A stretch of 64,000 nucleotides of DNA from Streptomyces akebiae. GTDB lineage: Bacteria; Actinomycetota; Actinomycetes; Streptomycetales; Streptomycetaceae. The position numbers and the translations under genes were made by a program. The stretch spans positions 3,906,001 through 3,970,000 of the forward strand of contig NZ_CP080647.1 in NCBI RefSeq assembly GCF_019599145.1, given 5' to 3'. The notes beneath the pieces were generated by a model that saw only the letters and a program-made list of their open reading frames with translations, was not told the DNA's origin and ran no database searches. This document shows, piece after piece, positions 34,535 to 44,500 of this stretch. The stretch's first letter is position 1, and each line of letters begins with the position of its first letter.

Positions 34535-37500
34535 CGCACCCGCACAAACGTCTTGTAGTGGTCAGCGGTGAAATACACTTCACCCTTCTTTCCGAAGATC
34601 AGACGGTGCACGCCGCGATGGGCTCCACCGGTCGGCCACACGTCCGATTCGCGATAGTACCCCTTCCCCTTCTTGGGCAAGAGGCCCTTGTTGTTGGTGA
34701 AGACGCCCCTCGCCTGGCCGCGTGCCTGGCCCTTCATGACGCCGGGCGGAGTGCGCCCCGTCTTGTCGTAGTAGTTGACGACCTTCCAGATCTGCGCGCC
34801 GAGCGGCGTGAGACAGCTGGTCTTCGCGTTGTGGACGAGGACCGGGGTCCCGCCCGCCACCACGTAGTACGTGTGCAGGTCGCTGACGGTGAGGTTGTGG
34901 ACCGTCGTCCGCGGGGTCGTCCAGCGGGCGACCTCGGTGATCCGGACCTCGGTCCCGGCGTCGGTGCTCAGCCGGTCGCCGGCCGCGAGGTCGGTGGCGT
35001 CGAGCCACTCGTCGAGTTCCGGCACCCAGAACGGGTGACCGTCGGTCGCGGTGACCGAGGCGGTCCGCGTGCCCCGCTCGCCGTCGAGGTCGACGGTGAC
35101 CCGGACGAGGTGCTTCGTCCCGGTGCCCTCGATCTCGGCGGTGACCTTCTCGGTCCTGGTCTTCCCGGTCTCGGGGTCGGTGGCCAGGACCTCGTCGCCG
35201 ATGTCGACGTCGGCTATGGCCTTGGTACTCCCGTCGGCCATGAGAACCCTGGTGTCCGGGGCGAAGCTGTTGCCCTCACAGGATTCCAGCCGGTTGGCGA
35301 GCCGGTTGGCCTCCTTGCGCTTGTTGTTCCAGTCCTTGAACTTGTCCCAGAGCTTGAGGGCGAGCCCACCGATCCGCTTGCCGACGGCGGCGGCCTTGTC
35401 GAGCCGCCAGCCGTACTTCACGATCAGCCGGCCCGCGGGGCCGCCGCTGATCAGCGAGGTGACGACGTTCAGTGCGGTCTTGCCGCAGGAACCGAGCGCA
35501 CCGGTGGTGAAGCAGTCCAGCGCGTCGGTGATGCCGAGTTCGGCGGCGAGGATCGCGCCGAGCTCCTTGGCGATGGCGATGGCACGCCTCTCGGCCGCCT
35601 CCTTCTCGGCGCGCGCGGCGTCGGCCTTCTCCTTGGCCGGTGTGTAGATCGCGCTGTCGCCTGTGCTGCCGCCGCCGTCGCCCGAACCGGAGGACGGCTT
35701 GTTGTAGTTGTGCGGCCATGGCCCGCACTGCTGCCAGCCGCCCTCGCAGTCCGCGAGCCTGAGGCCCGTGGCGTCGCTGTAGGTGACCGGGCTGTTGTTG
35801 GCGTAGGCGTAGCCGTTGATCTGCTGCGGGTCGTTGTAGTCGATGATCGGGTCGGCGGACAGGAAGCGGCCCGTGTCCGAGTCGTACTCCCGGGCCCCCA
35901 CGGTCGTCAGCCCCGTGGACTCCTGGAGGGTGCCGCCGACGAAGCCCTTGTCGTTGACCCATCCCGTGGCCGTCGAGCTCGACTCGTCACGCGCGTTGCC
36001 GAACGGGTCGGTGCGTCGGCGGGTCGTCTGACCTGTCCCCGCGTCCACCGCGAGCTCGGCGGTGCCCTGGTGGTCGGCGAGCAGGAAGTGCACCCCGCTC
36101 GCGTCCCGCATGGCCACCGTCTGCTGGGAGAACGAGTAGTAGCGGGTCGCCGTGACCTTGGAGGTGGCCTTGTCCAGGTGGAGTTCGGTGCCCGGCAGGT
36201 AGTAGGTCTTCTCCTCTGGGGTGTCCCGCAGGAGGCGTTCGCCCGAGGCGTCGTAGGTGTACGACGTCACGGCTCCGTCGGCGCCGGTGACCTTGGTCAG
36301 CTCGCCCTGCGGGTCCCACTCCAGCGTCTGGGTGTCGCCGTCGAGGACCCGTGTCCTGGTGTTGCCCTCCGCGTCGTAGGTGTACGTGTCCTCCGCGGTG
36401 ACGGCCGGAGTGGTGCCGGTGGCCGCCGTCCCGCGGGTCACCTTCGAGACGGTGTGCGGGCCGCCGGTCTCGCCGTAGGTGTAGCCGCGGGTGGTGGTGC
36501 CCGCTCCGCCGAGGCCGTGCCGCACCTCGTCGGTGCGGTTGCCCACCGAGTCGTAGCCGTACTCGGTCCAGAACGGGTTCACGCCGCCGACCGTCGACGA
36601 CGACGCGCCGGACGCGCAGGCCGCCTCCGAGGCGCCGGTGCCCGAGGCGTCGTTCGGCGTCACCGACGAGGTCCAGGCGTCGGTCAGTCGGCGCAGTCCG
36701 TCGTAGGTGAAGCACTGGACGTCGTTCGTGCCGTCGCTCGGGGTGTCGGCGATGGAGAGGATGTTGCCGGTGTCGTCGTAGGTGTAGCGGGCGTCGTAGG
36801 CGAAGGGTGCCCCGTTCTCGACCCGCATGTGCGACCTGGTGAGGCGGCCGGTGCCCTCCTCGTAGAAGTTGGTCAGCCAGGTCTTCGGCGCGTTCGCCTG
36901 GCCCGTGGTCAGCTCCAGCGACTCCAGTTGCGAGGTGGGCGAGTAGCCGGCGTCCGTGACGTAGCTCAGGCCGCCCAGCGAGGTGTTGAGGGCGGTCGGC
37001 CGCTGCAGTTCGTCGTAGGTGTGCGACAGCGACTCCGCCGGCAGGTCGCCGACGGCCGGCAGACCCTCGCCCTGCAGGGTGCCGTCGTCGTTGTACTGGT
37101 TGGTGAACTCGTAGGTGCCGCCCAGCTGGGGCTCGGCCGTCTTCGACAGGAAGTACCTGGTCGTGGTCGGCTTGTAGTCGTTCTCCGGGTCCAGCACCGG
37201 GTAGATCACCGATGAGTGGACGGCGCCGTCCTTGTAGGAGTAGACCCCGTACAACTCGCCCTTGTGGACGGTGTCGTAGCGCGTCAGCGACAGCCGCGTG
37301 CCGGTGTCCGCCTCGCCCTGCCAGGTGGAGACCGGGCGGCCGAGCTCGTCGTACTTCGTCGACGTCTTGTTCAGCCGCGCGTCGGTGACGGACGTCTGGC
37401 GGTCCATCGCGTCGTAGGTGTACGTCGACCTGCCCGTGTCGGGGTCGACGGCCTCGATCTGACGGCCCATCTGGTCGTACTGGTACGTCCACTCGTTGCC

Positions 37501-40500
37501 GGCGTCGTCCGTGACCTTCGACAGCAGTCCGGCGTCGGTGTAGGCGTAGGAGGTCGTGACCGGGTCGCCGCCCGTGGGGTACTGGATCCGGGTGGTCGTG
37601 CGGTCGCGGGCGTCGGTCACGATCGTGGTCCTGACCCCGCCGGAGGGCGGGGTCGTGGTGAACCGGTCACCGGCGTGGGTGTAGGTGGTGCGGTACCGCT
37701 CGTGGCCCCCGACCTGGAAGATCGTGGCCGTCTCGCGGCCGGCTCCGTCGTACACGGTGACCTGCTGCGCGTTCAGGTCCTCGTTGACCGGCTCGAAGAG
37801 CGTCGAGGACGGGGAACCGGTGGTGTAGTAGGTGTCGTTGACCTTGACGATGCGGCCGGAACCGTCGTAGAGGGTGTCGGCGATCATCCGGCCGCCCTCG
37901 CCCTCCGTCTGCTCCTGGCGAGGCCTGAGCAGACCGTCGTACAGGGTCCACTCGCTGCCGTACGACGTGCCGTCGTTCTCGATCTTCTGGGTGTGGACGG
38001 CGGTCGGACCGGCGTCGCCGCGGACCACGTACGCGTACTTGATGGACGGGGTCAGGCCGATACGGTCGGGGAACCAGACCGAGGTCAGGCGGCCCAGTCC
38101 GTCGTAGGCCAGTTCGGTGCGCTTGCCGTTCTCGTCGACCTTCGCGGTCGGCACGCCCCGCTGGGTGGCGTACTCGGTGGAGGTCGTCCAGCCGAGCGCG
38201 TTGGTGACCGTGGACTTCGTGGCCAGGCCGTAGGCGTTGTCGACGTAGCCGGTGGTCGTGGTGCGGGAGGCCGCGTCCTTCACCGTGAGCGGGCGCCCGT
38301 AGTCGTCGTACGTCGACGCCGTGACCGTCTGGTACGTGGCCGTGGTGCCGTCGTGTGCGGACAGCCGCCTGGTCATGGTCGGGTCGCCCTTCGTGGGGGC
38401 CCCGCCCAGGGTGGTCGAACCGTCGTAGTGCGTCAGCTCGTCGGAGATGACCTGGGTCTTGCGGTTCGGGGTGGTGGAGCAGTCGACGCCGACCTTCTCC
38501 ACCCGGGCGATGTACGCGTACATGTGCCGGGTGGCGTTGTCCGCGTACTCGGTCCGTGTGCACTCGTTGTCGCTGACGCCGACCTCGCCGTCGTCGTCGA
38601 CGCGCACCACGCGGCCGGTCTTGTCGTCGTACGTGCTGGTGGACTTGGTGTGCCGCCACTTCCCGGCGCCGAGCGAGACATAGGTGTCGACGGACCCCTG
38701 GTTCACGTAGCGGGCCCGGCGGGTGCCCCAGTCCTCGACGCGGGTGGCGGTGACGTGGGTCCAGGGGACGGTGACCGAGCGCTGGGTGATGTCGGAGCCG
38801 TTGTAGGTGAGCGTCTCCAGCTCCTGGCCGACCTTCCAGTCGGAGTCCACGTGGGAGGTTCCGTCGGAGGTCGCGACCGACGCCGAGCGGGAGTCGCCGT
38901 CCTTGTCGACGTCGCCGTCGAGACCGCGGAAGTAGATGTGCTCGGACCTCGTGTTGGAGGCGGAGTTCGTGCCGGCGGAGGTCTCGACGCGGACCCTGCC
39001 GTAGCCGCGCCAGTCGCCCCAGGTCCGGTACTCGGCGGTGGTGATGCCGTCGGCCTTCACCTTCCGCCAGCCGGCGTCGCCGAGATAGGTGTACGAGGTG
39101 ACCTTCTCGGCGTTGCCGCCGGTGAGGTCCTGCTCCACGACGGAGTCGACGACGTACTTGTGGAACCAGTCGACGATCGGCTCCTGAGCGCCCGGCGGAT
39201 TCCACTTCACCGGGAAGCAGCGCTTGGTGGAGGAGTCCTCGGCGGGCAGGGTGCTCGATGTGCACTGGGTGTCGGCGTAGTTGACGCTGAGGACGCCGCC
39301 GGTCTCGTTCTTCACCGCCGAGAGCCGGAAGCGGTAGAAGGGCTGGATGTTGTCACCGGCCACGTCGACGCGGCTGGCGAGCTGCTGGCCCTGGATTTCG
39401 ACGGACGGCATGGTGACGTCGGTGCCGACCTTGCCGGTGTGGTCGACGGCCTTCAGCCACAGCGCCTTGGAACCGTCTCCGTTGTCGGTGAAGTCGTGGG
39501 ACAGCGTCCACTCGTCGACCGCGCTGAAGGAGGTGGCGCCGGTGCGGACCTGGGTGGTGATCTTCGTGAGCTTCTTGCGGGTCCAGAACGTCGGCGAGTT
39601 CTGGCCCACGCACTTGGTGTCGGCCTTGCAGTTCTGGTCCCAGGGCACGTCCGGCCAGTCGGCGGCCGTGGCGTCCGTGAGGTCGGAGACCTCGCAGTCG
39701 GTGAGGTCTCCGATGCAGCGCTCGGCGGTGGTGAAGACGACACGGGCGGACGGCTCGGTCGAGTAGACCTTGTCGGCGCGCTGACCGTAGTCGATCCGCT
39801 TCAGGTAGCCGCCGCGGACGTACGCCTTGCCGTTCTCGCCGGTCTTCAGGCCCTGCGTGTAGTGGTTCGTCTCCTTGCCGTAGTAGTACGACATGACGTT
39901 GCCGCGCGGGTCGATGACGTGGTCGAGGTTCCAGCGCCAGGCCTGCGTGCAGTGGGCGTTGGCGAAGGTCGCGTCGTAGCAGGGCTCGCCCGAGTCGTCG
40001 CCGTACACGGGGACGGTCCAGGTGGAGTCGGTCTCCTCCTCGCCGCTGGTGAAGCCGGGGAGCCGGTTCAGACCGAAGAAGTACTGGGTGCCGTCGGGCG
40101 TGGTGACCTTCCAGTGCTCGCCGTTGTTGTCGCCGTTGGTGGCGTCGGTCAGCTTCTCGACCTTGGAGTTGTCGTCACCGCTGATCCGCCACTCGCCGGT
40201 GGTGTCGTCCTTGACGATCTCACCGGAGGTGCCACCCGCGAGGGAGAGCGTGGCGTTGTCGTGGGCCCAGCACTGGTCGCCGTACTTGTCCTCCTGGCCG
40301 TCGTCGGCGCAGGCCTTGTAGTTGCGCTCGATGAACCCGGGCTCGTACGTGAAACCCTGGCCGATCCACGAGCCCTGGTTGTTGGTGGCCGCCGTCTGAC
40401 CGTCGATCTCCTGGGAGTTGTAGCCGAGGCCCAGCGCGGGCTGCGAACCACCGGGGACGGGCGGGGTGGAGAGCGGGTACGACCAGGTGAAGGCACCGGA

Positions 40501-41331
40501 CGAGGTGTCGACGCCCCACTCGGAGGACGCCTTCAGACTCGTCGCCTTGTAGTCGCCGCCGTCGCCCTCCGCGCCGGCGGTGGCCGCGAGGACGGTCACC
40601 GAGGAGGTGCTCGCGGACGCGGTCCGCAGCAGTTGGGTCCCGGTGCCCGCGGTGTCGCCGGCCGCGGTGACCTTCGCGGTGAGCGTCTGCTCCTCCGCGT
40701 CGTTGACGCTTCTCAGATACGTCGGGGTGGAGCAGTTCTTCTTCTCCGGCGTGGTCAGCACGCACTCCGGGTACTGCGCGAGGCGCAGCCGGGAGCCGTA
40801 GCCACCGCCGTACGCGTCCGCGAAGGCCGAGTAGTCCAGGGCGATTCGGGCAGGGCCCTTGGTGTCCTCGCCGTCGGCGCGGGCGACCGTGAAGAGGACG
40901 CCGTCGACTCCGGCGGCGGTGGTGGCCTTGCGGCCGAGGACCTCGACGCGGAGGGAGTCGGCGGCGTTCTTGCCGCCGGTGGCCCTGGCGGTCAGGGGGA
41001 GGCCCCTGGCCTGGGTGGCCTTGTCGCTCGTGAGGGCGACTTCTGCGGTGGCCGCCTTGGGCCAGGCGGTCTTCTCGGCGTCCTTGACCGCGGCCTTCGC
41101 GGCTTCGTCGCTCTGCTTGAACTTCTCGGGCTTGGCGTTCTTGCCACGGACCGGGTCGTCGAGGTCGGTCTGGGTCCCGGGCTTGGTGAGGCCGTCGTCC
41201 GCGGCCAGGGCCTGGGGGGAGTACTGGGGCAGCAGGCCGATCGACAGCGCGAGGCCGAGCACGAGCGCGGCGCGGCGACGGCCGGTGCGCCAGGCCGGTC
41301 TCGGGGACCGGTACCAAGGGGGCGAGGACAT
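34531..41331 (-). CDS. Rhs/YD-repeat polymorphic toxin with HINT domain and C-terminal RNase Sa-like toxin
   Basis: 2266 residues, start ATG 41331 with GGGAG upstream. A signal peptide (about 1-44, ending near QALAADD) directs secretion. A beta-rich N-terminal region is followed by many YD repeats (YDGAGRETAT, YTYDAMDRQTS) from about 820 to 1790, then the Rhs core REYDSDTGRFLSADPI (about 1800-1850). A helical linker leads to a HINT autoprotease domain (about 2017-2169), with NSFAPDTRVLMADGS at the start, so Ser replaces the usual Cys, and VLVHN at the end. The last 95 residues are the toxin: GYYRESDVWP, HRGVHR and TADHYKTF give Glu2228, Arg2239, Arg2243 and His2258. Their spacing of +11, +15 and +30 matches Glu54, Arg65, Arg69 and His85 of RNase Sa. 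Predicted target: RNA, cut after G, in rival cells. Confidence 0.93.
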   Translation of the reverse strand: MSSPPWYRSPRPAWRTGRRRAALVLGLALSIGLLPQYSPQALAADDGLTKPGTQTDLDDPVRGKNAKPEKFKQSDEAAKAAVKDAEKTAWPKAATAEVALTSDKATQARGLPLTARATGGKNAADSLRVEVLGRKATTAAGVDGVLFTVARADGEDTKGPARIALDYSAFADAYGGGYGSRLRLAQYPECVLTTPEKKNCSTPTYLRSVNDAEEQTLTAKVTAAGDTAGTGTQLLRTASASTSSVTVLAATAGAEGDGGDYKATSLKASSEWGVDTSSGAFTWSYPLSTPPVPGGSQPALGLGYNSQEIDGQTAATNNQGSWIGQGFTYEPGFIERNYKACADDGQEDKYGDQCWAHDNATLSLAGGTSGEIVKDDTTGEWRISGDDNSKVEKLTDATNGDNNGEHWKVTTPDGTQYFFGLNRLPGFTSGEEETDSTWTVPVYGDDSGEPCYDATFANAHCTQAWRWNLDHVIDPRGNVMSYYYGKETNHYTQGLKTGENGKAYVRGGYLKRIDYGQRADKVYSTEPSARVVFTTAERCIGDLTDCEVSDLTDATAADWPDVPWDQNCKADTKCVGQNSPTFWTRKKLTKITTQVRTGATSFSAVDEWTLSHDFTDNGDGSKALWLKAVDHTGKVGTDVTMPSVEIQGQQLASRVDVAGDNIQPFYRFRLSAVKNETGGVLSVNYADTQCTSSTLPAEDSSTKRCFPVKWNPPGAQEPIVDWFHKYVVDSVVEQDLTGGNAEKVTSYTYLGDAGWRKVKADGITTAEYRTWGDWRGYGRVRVETSAGTNSASNTRSEHIYFRGLDGDVDKDGDSRSASVATSDGTSHVDSDWKVGQELETLTYNGSDITQRSVTVPWTHVTATRVEDWGTRRARYVNQGSVDTYVSLGAGKWRHTKSTSTYDDKTGRVVRVDDDGEVGVSDNECTRTEYADNATRHMYAYIARVEKVGVDCSTTPNRKTQVISDELTHYDGSTTLGGAPTKGDPTMTRRLSAHDGTTATYQTVTASTYDDYGRPLTVKDAASRTTTTGYVDNAYGLATKSTVTNALGWTTSTEYATQRGVPTAKVDENGKRTELAYDGLGRLTSVWFPDRIGLTPSIKYAYVVRGDAGPTAVHTQKIENDGTSYGSEWTLYDGLLRPRQEQTEGEGGRMIADTLYDGSGRIVKVNDTYYTTGSPSSTLFEPVNEDLNAQQVTVYDGAGRETATIFQVGGHERYRTTYTHAGDRFTTTPPSGGVRTTIVTDARDRTTTRIQYPTGGDPVTTSYAYTDAGLLSKVTDDAGNEWTYQYDQMGRQIEAVDPDTGRSTYTYDAMDRQTSVTDARLNKTSTKYDELGRPVSTWQGEADTGTRLSLTRYDTVHKGELYGVYSYKDGAVHSSVIYPVLDPENDYKPTTTRYFLSKTAEPQLGGTYEFTNQYNDDGTLQGEGLPAVGDLPAESLSHTYDELQRPTALNTSLGGLSYVTDAGYSPTSQLESLELTTGQANAPKTWLTNFYEEGTGRLTRSHMRVENGAPFAYDARYTYDDTGNILSIADTPSDGTNDVQCFTYDGLRRLTDAWTSSVTPNDASGTGASEAACASGASSSTVGGVNPFWTEYGYDSVGNRTDEVRHGLGGAGTTTRGYTYGETGGPHTVSKVTRGTAATGTTPAVTAEDTYTYDAEGNTRTRVLDGDTQTLEWDPQGELTKVTGADGAVTSYTYDASGERLLRDTPEEKTYYLPGTELHLDKATSKVTATRYYSFSQQTVAMRDASGVHFLLADHQGTAELAVDAGTGQTTRRRTDPFGNARDESSSTATGWVNDKGFVGGTLQESTGLTTVGAREYDSDTGRFLSADPIIDYNDPQQINGYAYANNSPVTYSDATGLRLADCEGGWQQCGPWPHNYNKPSSGSGDGGGSTGDSAIYTPAKEKADAARAEKEAAERRAIAIAKELGAILAAELGITDALDCFTTGALGSCGKTALNVVTSLISGGPAGRLIVKYGWRLDKAAAVGKRIGGLALKLWDKFKDWNNKRKEANRLANRLESCEGNSFAPDTRVLMADGSTKAIADVDIGDEVLATDPETGKTRTEKVTAEIEGTGTKHLVRVTVDLDGERGTRTASVTATDGHPFWVPELDEWLDATDLAAGDRLSTDAGTEVRITEVARWTTPRTTVHNLTVSDLHTYYVVAGGTPVLVHNAKTSCLTPLGAQIWKVVNYYDKTGRTPPGVMKGQARGQARGVFTNNKGLLPKKGKGYYRESDVWPTGGAHRGVHRLIFGKKGEVYFTADHYKTFVRVR

Positions 41332-41444
41332 GACGTCTCCCGTCAGGAGGGGATCGGGAAGAGAAGAGGTGGAGTGGGTGGGGCCGGGGCGCTACGGGCA
41401 GGGGTGTTCGGTCGGTTGCGCGGCCACCGGCCGGTGGGGGCGCT

Positions 41445-41494
41445 CGCGCGGTTCCCCCGCGCCCCGGAGAAGCAGGGGCTCGGGGAACCGCGCG
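41445..41494 (-). terminator. Long hairpin between the LamG and Rhs genes (repeat family 1)
   Basis: CGCGCGGTTCCCC with following bases (41445-41465) pairs with 41475-41494 over about 18-20 bp around a short loop. It is the inverted form of the family 1 repeat. It lies 39 bp past the LamG stop and should cut or reduce read-through into the Rhs gene. Confidence 0.65.
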
Positions 41495-41532
41495 ATCAGC
41501 CGCGGACGGTCCGCGGACGAAGAACGACCTGG

Positions 41533-44500
41533 TCACCCTTCACTGATGCTGGAACCCGATGGCATGACCGCCACCAGCGTCACCAGGGACGCGTCCAACG
41601 GCCCCTGGTACATGCGGACTTCGTCGACCGCCCCGGAGAAGTACTCGCTCCCGGCCGTACCGGTGAGCGTGCGGCCGACCTGGAGGCTCGTGGTCGTGAA
41701 GTCCCACGTGTTGTCCCAGGGGGCCTCCGCCACGGCGACGCCGTTGACGTAGAGCAGCACGTCCCCGAAGACCGCGTTGTGGACGAGCGCCAGATGGTCG
41801 CCGTCGCCCTCCGCGCTCGGCAGGTCGCCGTTGTCGAGGACCGTGGTGACCACCGGGGCCGCCGCGTCGGCGTCGGTCACCCTCAGCTGCCAGCGGTTGC
41901 TCGCGGCCAGGTACTTGACCGTGATCGCGCTGCCCCTGGCGCCGGACAGCGAGAGCACCGTCTGGTCCGCGGTGGAGCCGGTCGAGGCGAGCCGGGCGCG
42001 GGCGGTGAGGGTGAAGCTGTCCTCCGCGGAGAGCACGCCGGCGGGCCGGGTCGCGTAGGCGTTCGTGCCGTTCAGCGCCAGGTGCCCGTCGCCCCACAGC
42101 GGCTCGGCCGGGGGTACGCACTCCGGGTCGGCCTCGGGGTCGCAGGAGTCGTCGGGCAGGTAGACGGAGGCGCCGCCGCCCAGGGTCAGACCGGTGCCGC
42201 CGTCGACCTCCGGGGAGAGGCCGGACGCGGAGGCGTCGAGCGGCCAGTAGGCGAGCTGGTGGGGCTGGATACCGCCCAGCTCCTGCCCCTCGGCGGGCGG
42301 GATCACCCGGTCGTGGATCTTGACGTCGGAGACCGTGCCCTTGAGGTGCCCGAGGTAGCCGTCGAGGGCCAGCTTGCGGCCGATCTGTACGGCGCCGCCC
42401 GCGTTCCAGGTGGTGCGGCGGGCCTGGACGTCGTCGGCGACCAGGACACCGTTGACGTACAGCATCATCTTGCGCTGCTCGGCGTCGTAGACCCCGATGA
42501 GATGCGTCCAGCTGCCGGGGACGGCGGCGGCGCCCGAGACCTTCCAGGTGCCGAGCGACTCGATGTCTCCGTACGGGATACGGAAGGTCCACGACGCGGA
42601 GTCCACGTCGTAGCCGAGCTCGAAGCCGGGCTGGGCGGTGCCGTCCTGGCTGACGACGGTCATGTTCTCCTTCGGCAGCGAGGGCAGCATCACCCAGGCG
42701 CCGACCGAGAAGGTTCTGCCGGTGTCGACGGCGGGCTCGCCCGCGTCGAGCCAGGCGTTCTCGGTGCCGTCGAGGGAGACGGCGGTATCGGTGGAGCCGA
42801 GCGGTCCACCGGCGCCGAAGGTCACCCCGGAGCCGGCGGTGGCGTCGGGCGCGTCACCGCTGCCGGCGGCCTTCGTGGAGCCGCGGGCGTCGCCGAGGGC
42901 CCAGGCCGCGACCGGTGCCCGGCCGTCGCTGACCAGGAAGACGTGCACCGTCGGGGTCTTCTGCGCGTTGCCCGCCCCGTCGACGGCCGTGACCTGCAGT
43001 GCGTACGTGCCCTCGCTGGGAGGCATCCAGCGGATGGTCGCCGGGCCGCCGGTGGACTCGGCGGCCACCGTCTTCGGGGTGTTCACCGCGTGCGGGCCGG
43101 TGAAGCGGTACGTGTACTTGGTGACGTCGGCGGAGGGCGAGTCCATGGTGAAACTGCCGTAGTCGCCGGTGCCGACGTGCCAGGCCTCGTCGTCCGGGTA
43201 CGCGGCGGAGGTGACGGTCGCCGACTTGGGCTGCGTGGTGTCGTAGATGAACTCGCAGCGGGTCTGTGCGCCGTCGGAGGACCAGGCGCCGTAGGCCTCC
43301 TGGTCGTGGCCGCGCACGGCCCAGCCGATGACGGTGTTCTTCGGGAGGGTGAAGCCGGCCTCGCCGTCGTCCTTGACGTCGCTGCCGATGGTGTAGAAGA
43401 ACGTCGCCTGACCGGTCTGGGTGATCTTCTTGCTGACGTTGGTGGTGGCGCGCTGACCCGTCGTGGCGTAGTGCGTGACCGTCTGGCCGTCCTTCTCCCA
43501 GAAGACCTTGAACTGGGCCTGCAGCTTCTCGGAGTTGGAGCCGGTGTCGTTGTGGTCGTAGTCCTTGAGCACGACGCTGACGCGGGGCGCCTCGGTGACG
43601 TAGTGCTCGGTGGCCGCGCCGTACTCGCAGGCACCGCCCGGCTTCATCTGCAGGGCGTCCTGGTCCGGCTGCAACGGCGGCCGGTTGTAGGTCACTTCGA
43701 GGTGGGCGTTGCCGCAGAAACGCTTCCAGTACGAGACGTCCGACTCGCTGGCGGCCTTGAGGCGGAACGTGGTGGTGTCCCAGCCCTTGTCGGCCGCCGT
43801 CCGGATGGTGCCCGTCACGCCGAAGCGCACGTTCTGGTTGGTCGAGGTGCACGAACCGGCCGTGTCGGTGGGTGACTTGGAGGCGATCGTGTCCTTCGAG
43901 GAGGGCTGGTTGGACCAGTTCGTCTTCGAGCTGATGGCGCTGGCGCCGGTGCTGTTGACGCGGGCCAGCTGCACCTCGCGCGCGGAGTCGCTGTAGGAGT
44001 GGACCAGCGTCACGGCGAACTGCGCCTCGACGATGTCCTTGCCCTCGAACGTCCCGGTCGGGACGGCGAAGAACTGCCGCTTCTTGTCGCTGCTGCTGGA
44101 GCAGCGGAACGAGACGTTGGACGGGCAGAGGCCCACGCCCTCGTCGTCGCCGAACTTCCAGAAGGAGTCGGACGGGGAGTCGGACGACACCATGGTCCAG
44201 CCGGTGCGGTTGGCGGTGCGGAACACGGGGTCGATGTAGACCGGGTACACCGTGTCGTCGCCGGTGAGCAGGTCCGCGTCGGGGGTGAGGGTGACGCTGT
44301 CGGAGTCGACGGCCACCTGCACGTCCTCGACGGTGGCGCCGTCGGGCGGCGTGATGTCCTCGCCGGGGGCCTCGGGGGCCTCGGCCGGTTCGCCCGTGCC
44401 CTCGCTGGAGTCCCACATCAACGGCTTCGGCGCCTCGAAGACCGCGCCGCCGGAACCGCTGTCGGTGGCGGTCAGACCGCCGCCGGCGCTCTCCGTCAGC

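Noticed and set aside
34558..43875. Very long plus-strand open frames opposite the Rhs and LamG genes
   Set aside because: Val/Gly/Asp-rich translations follow from antisense reading of GC-biased codons. No ribosome sites or domains are seen.
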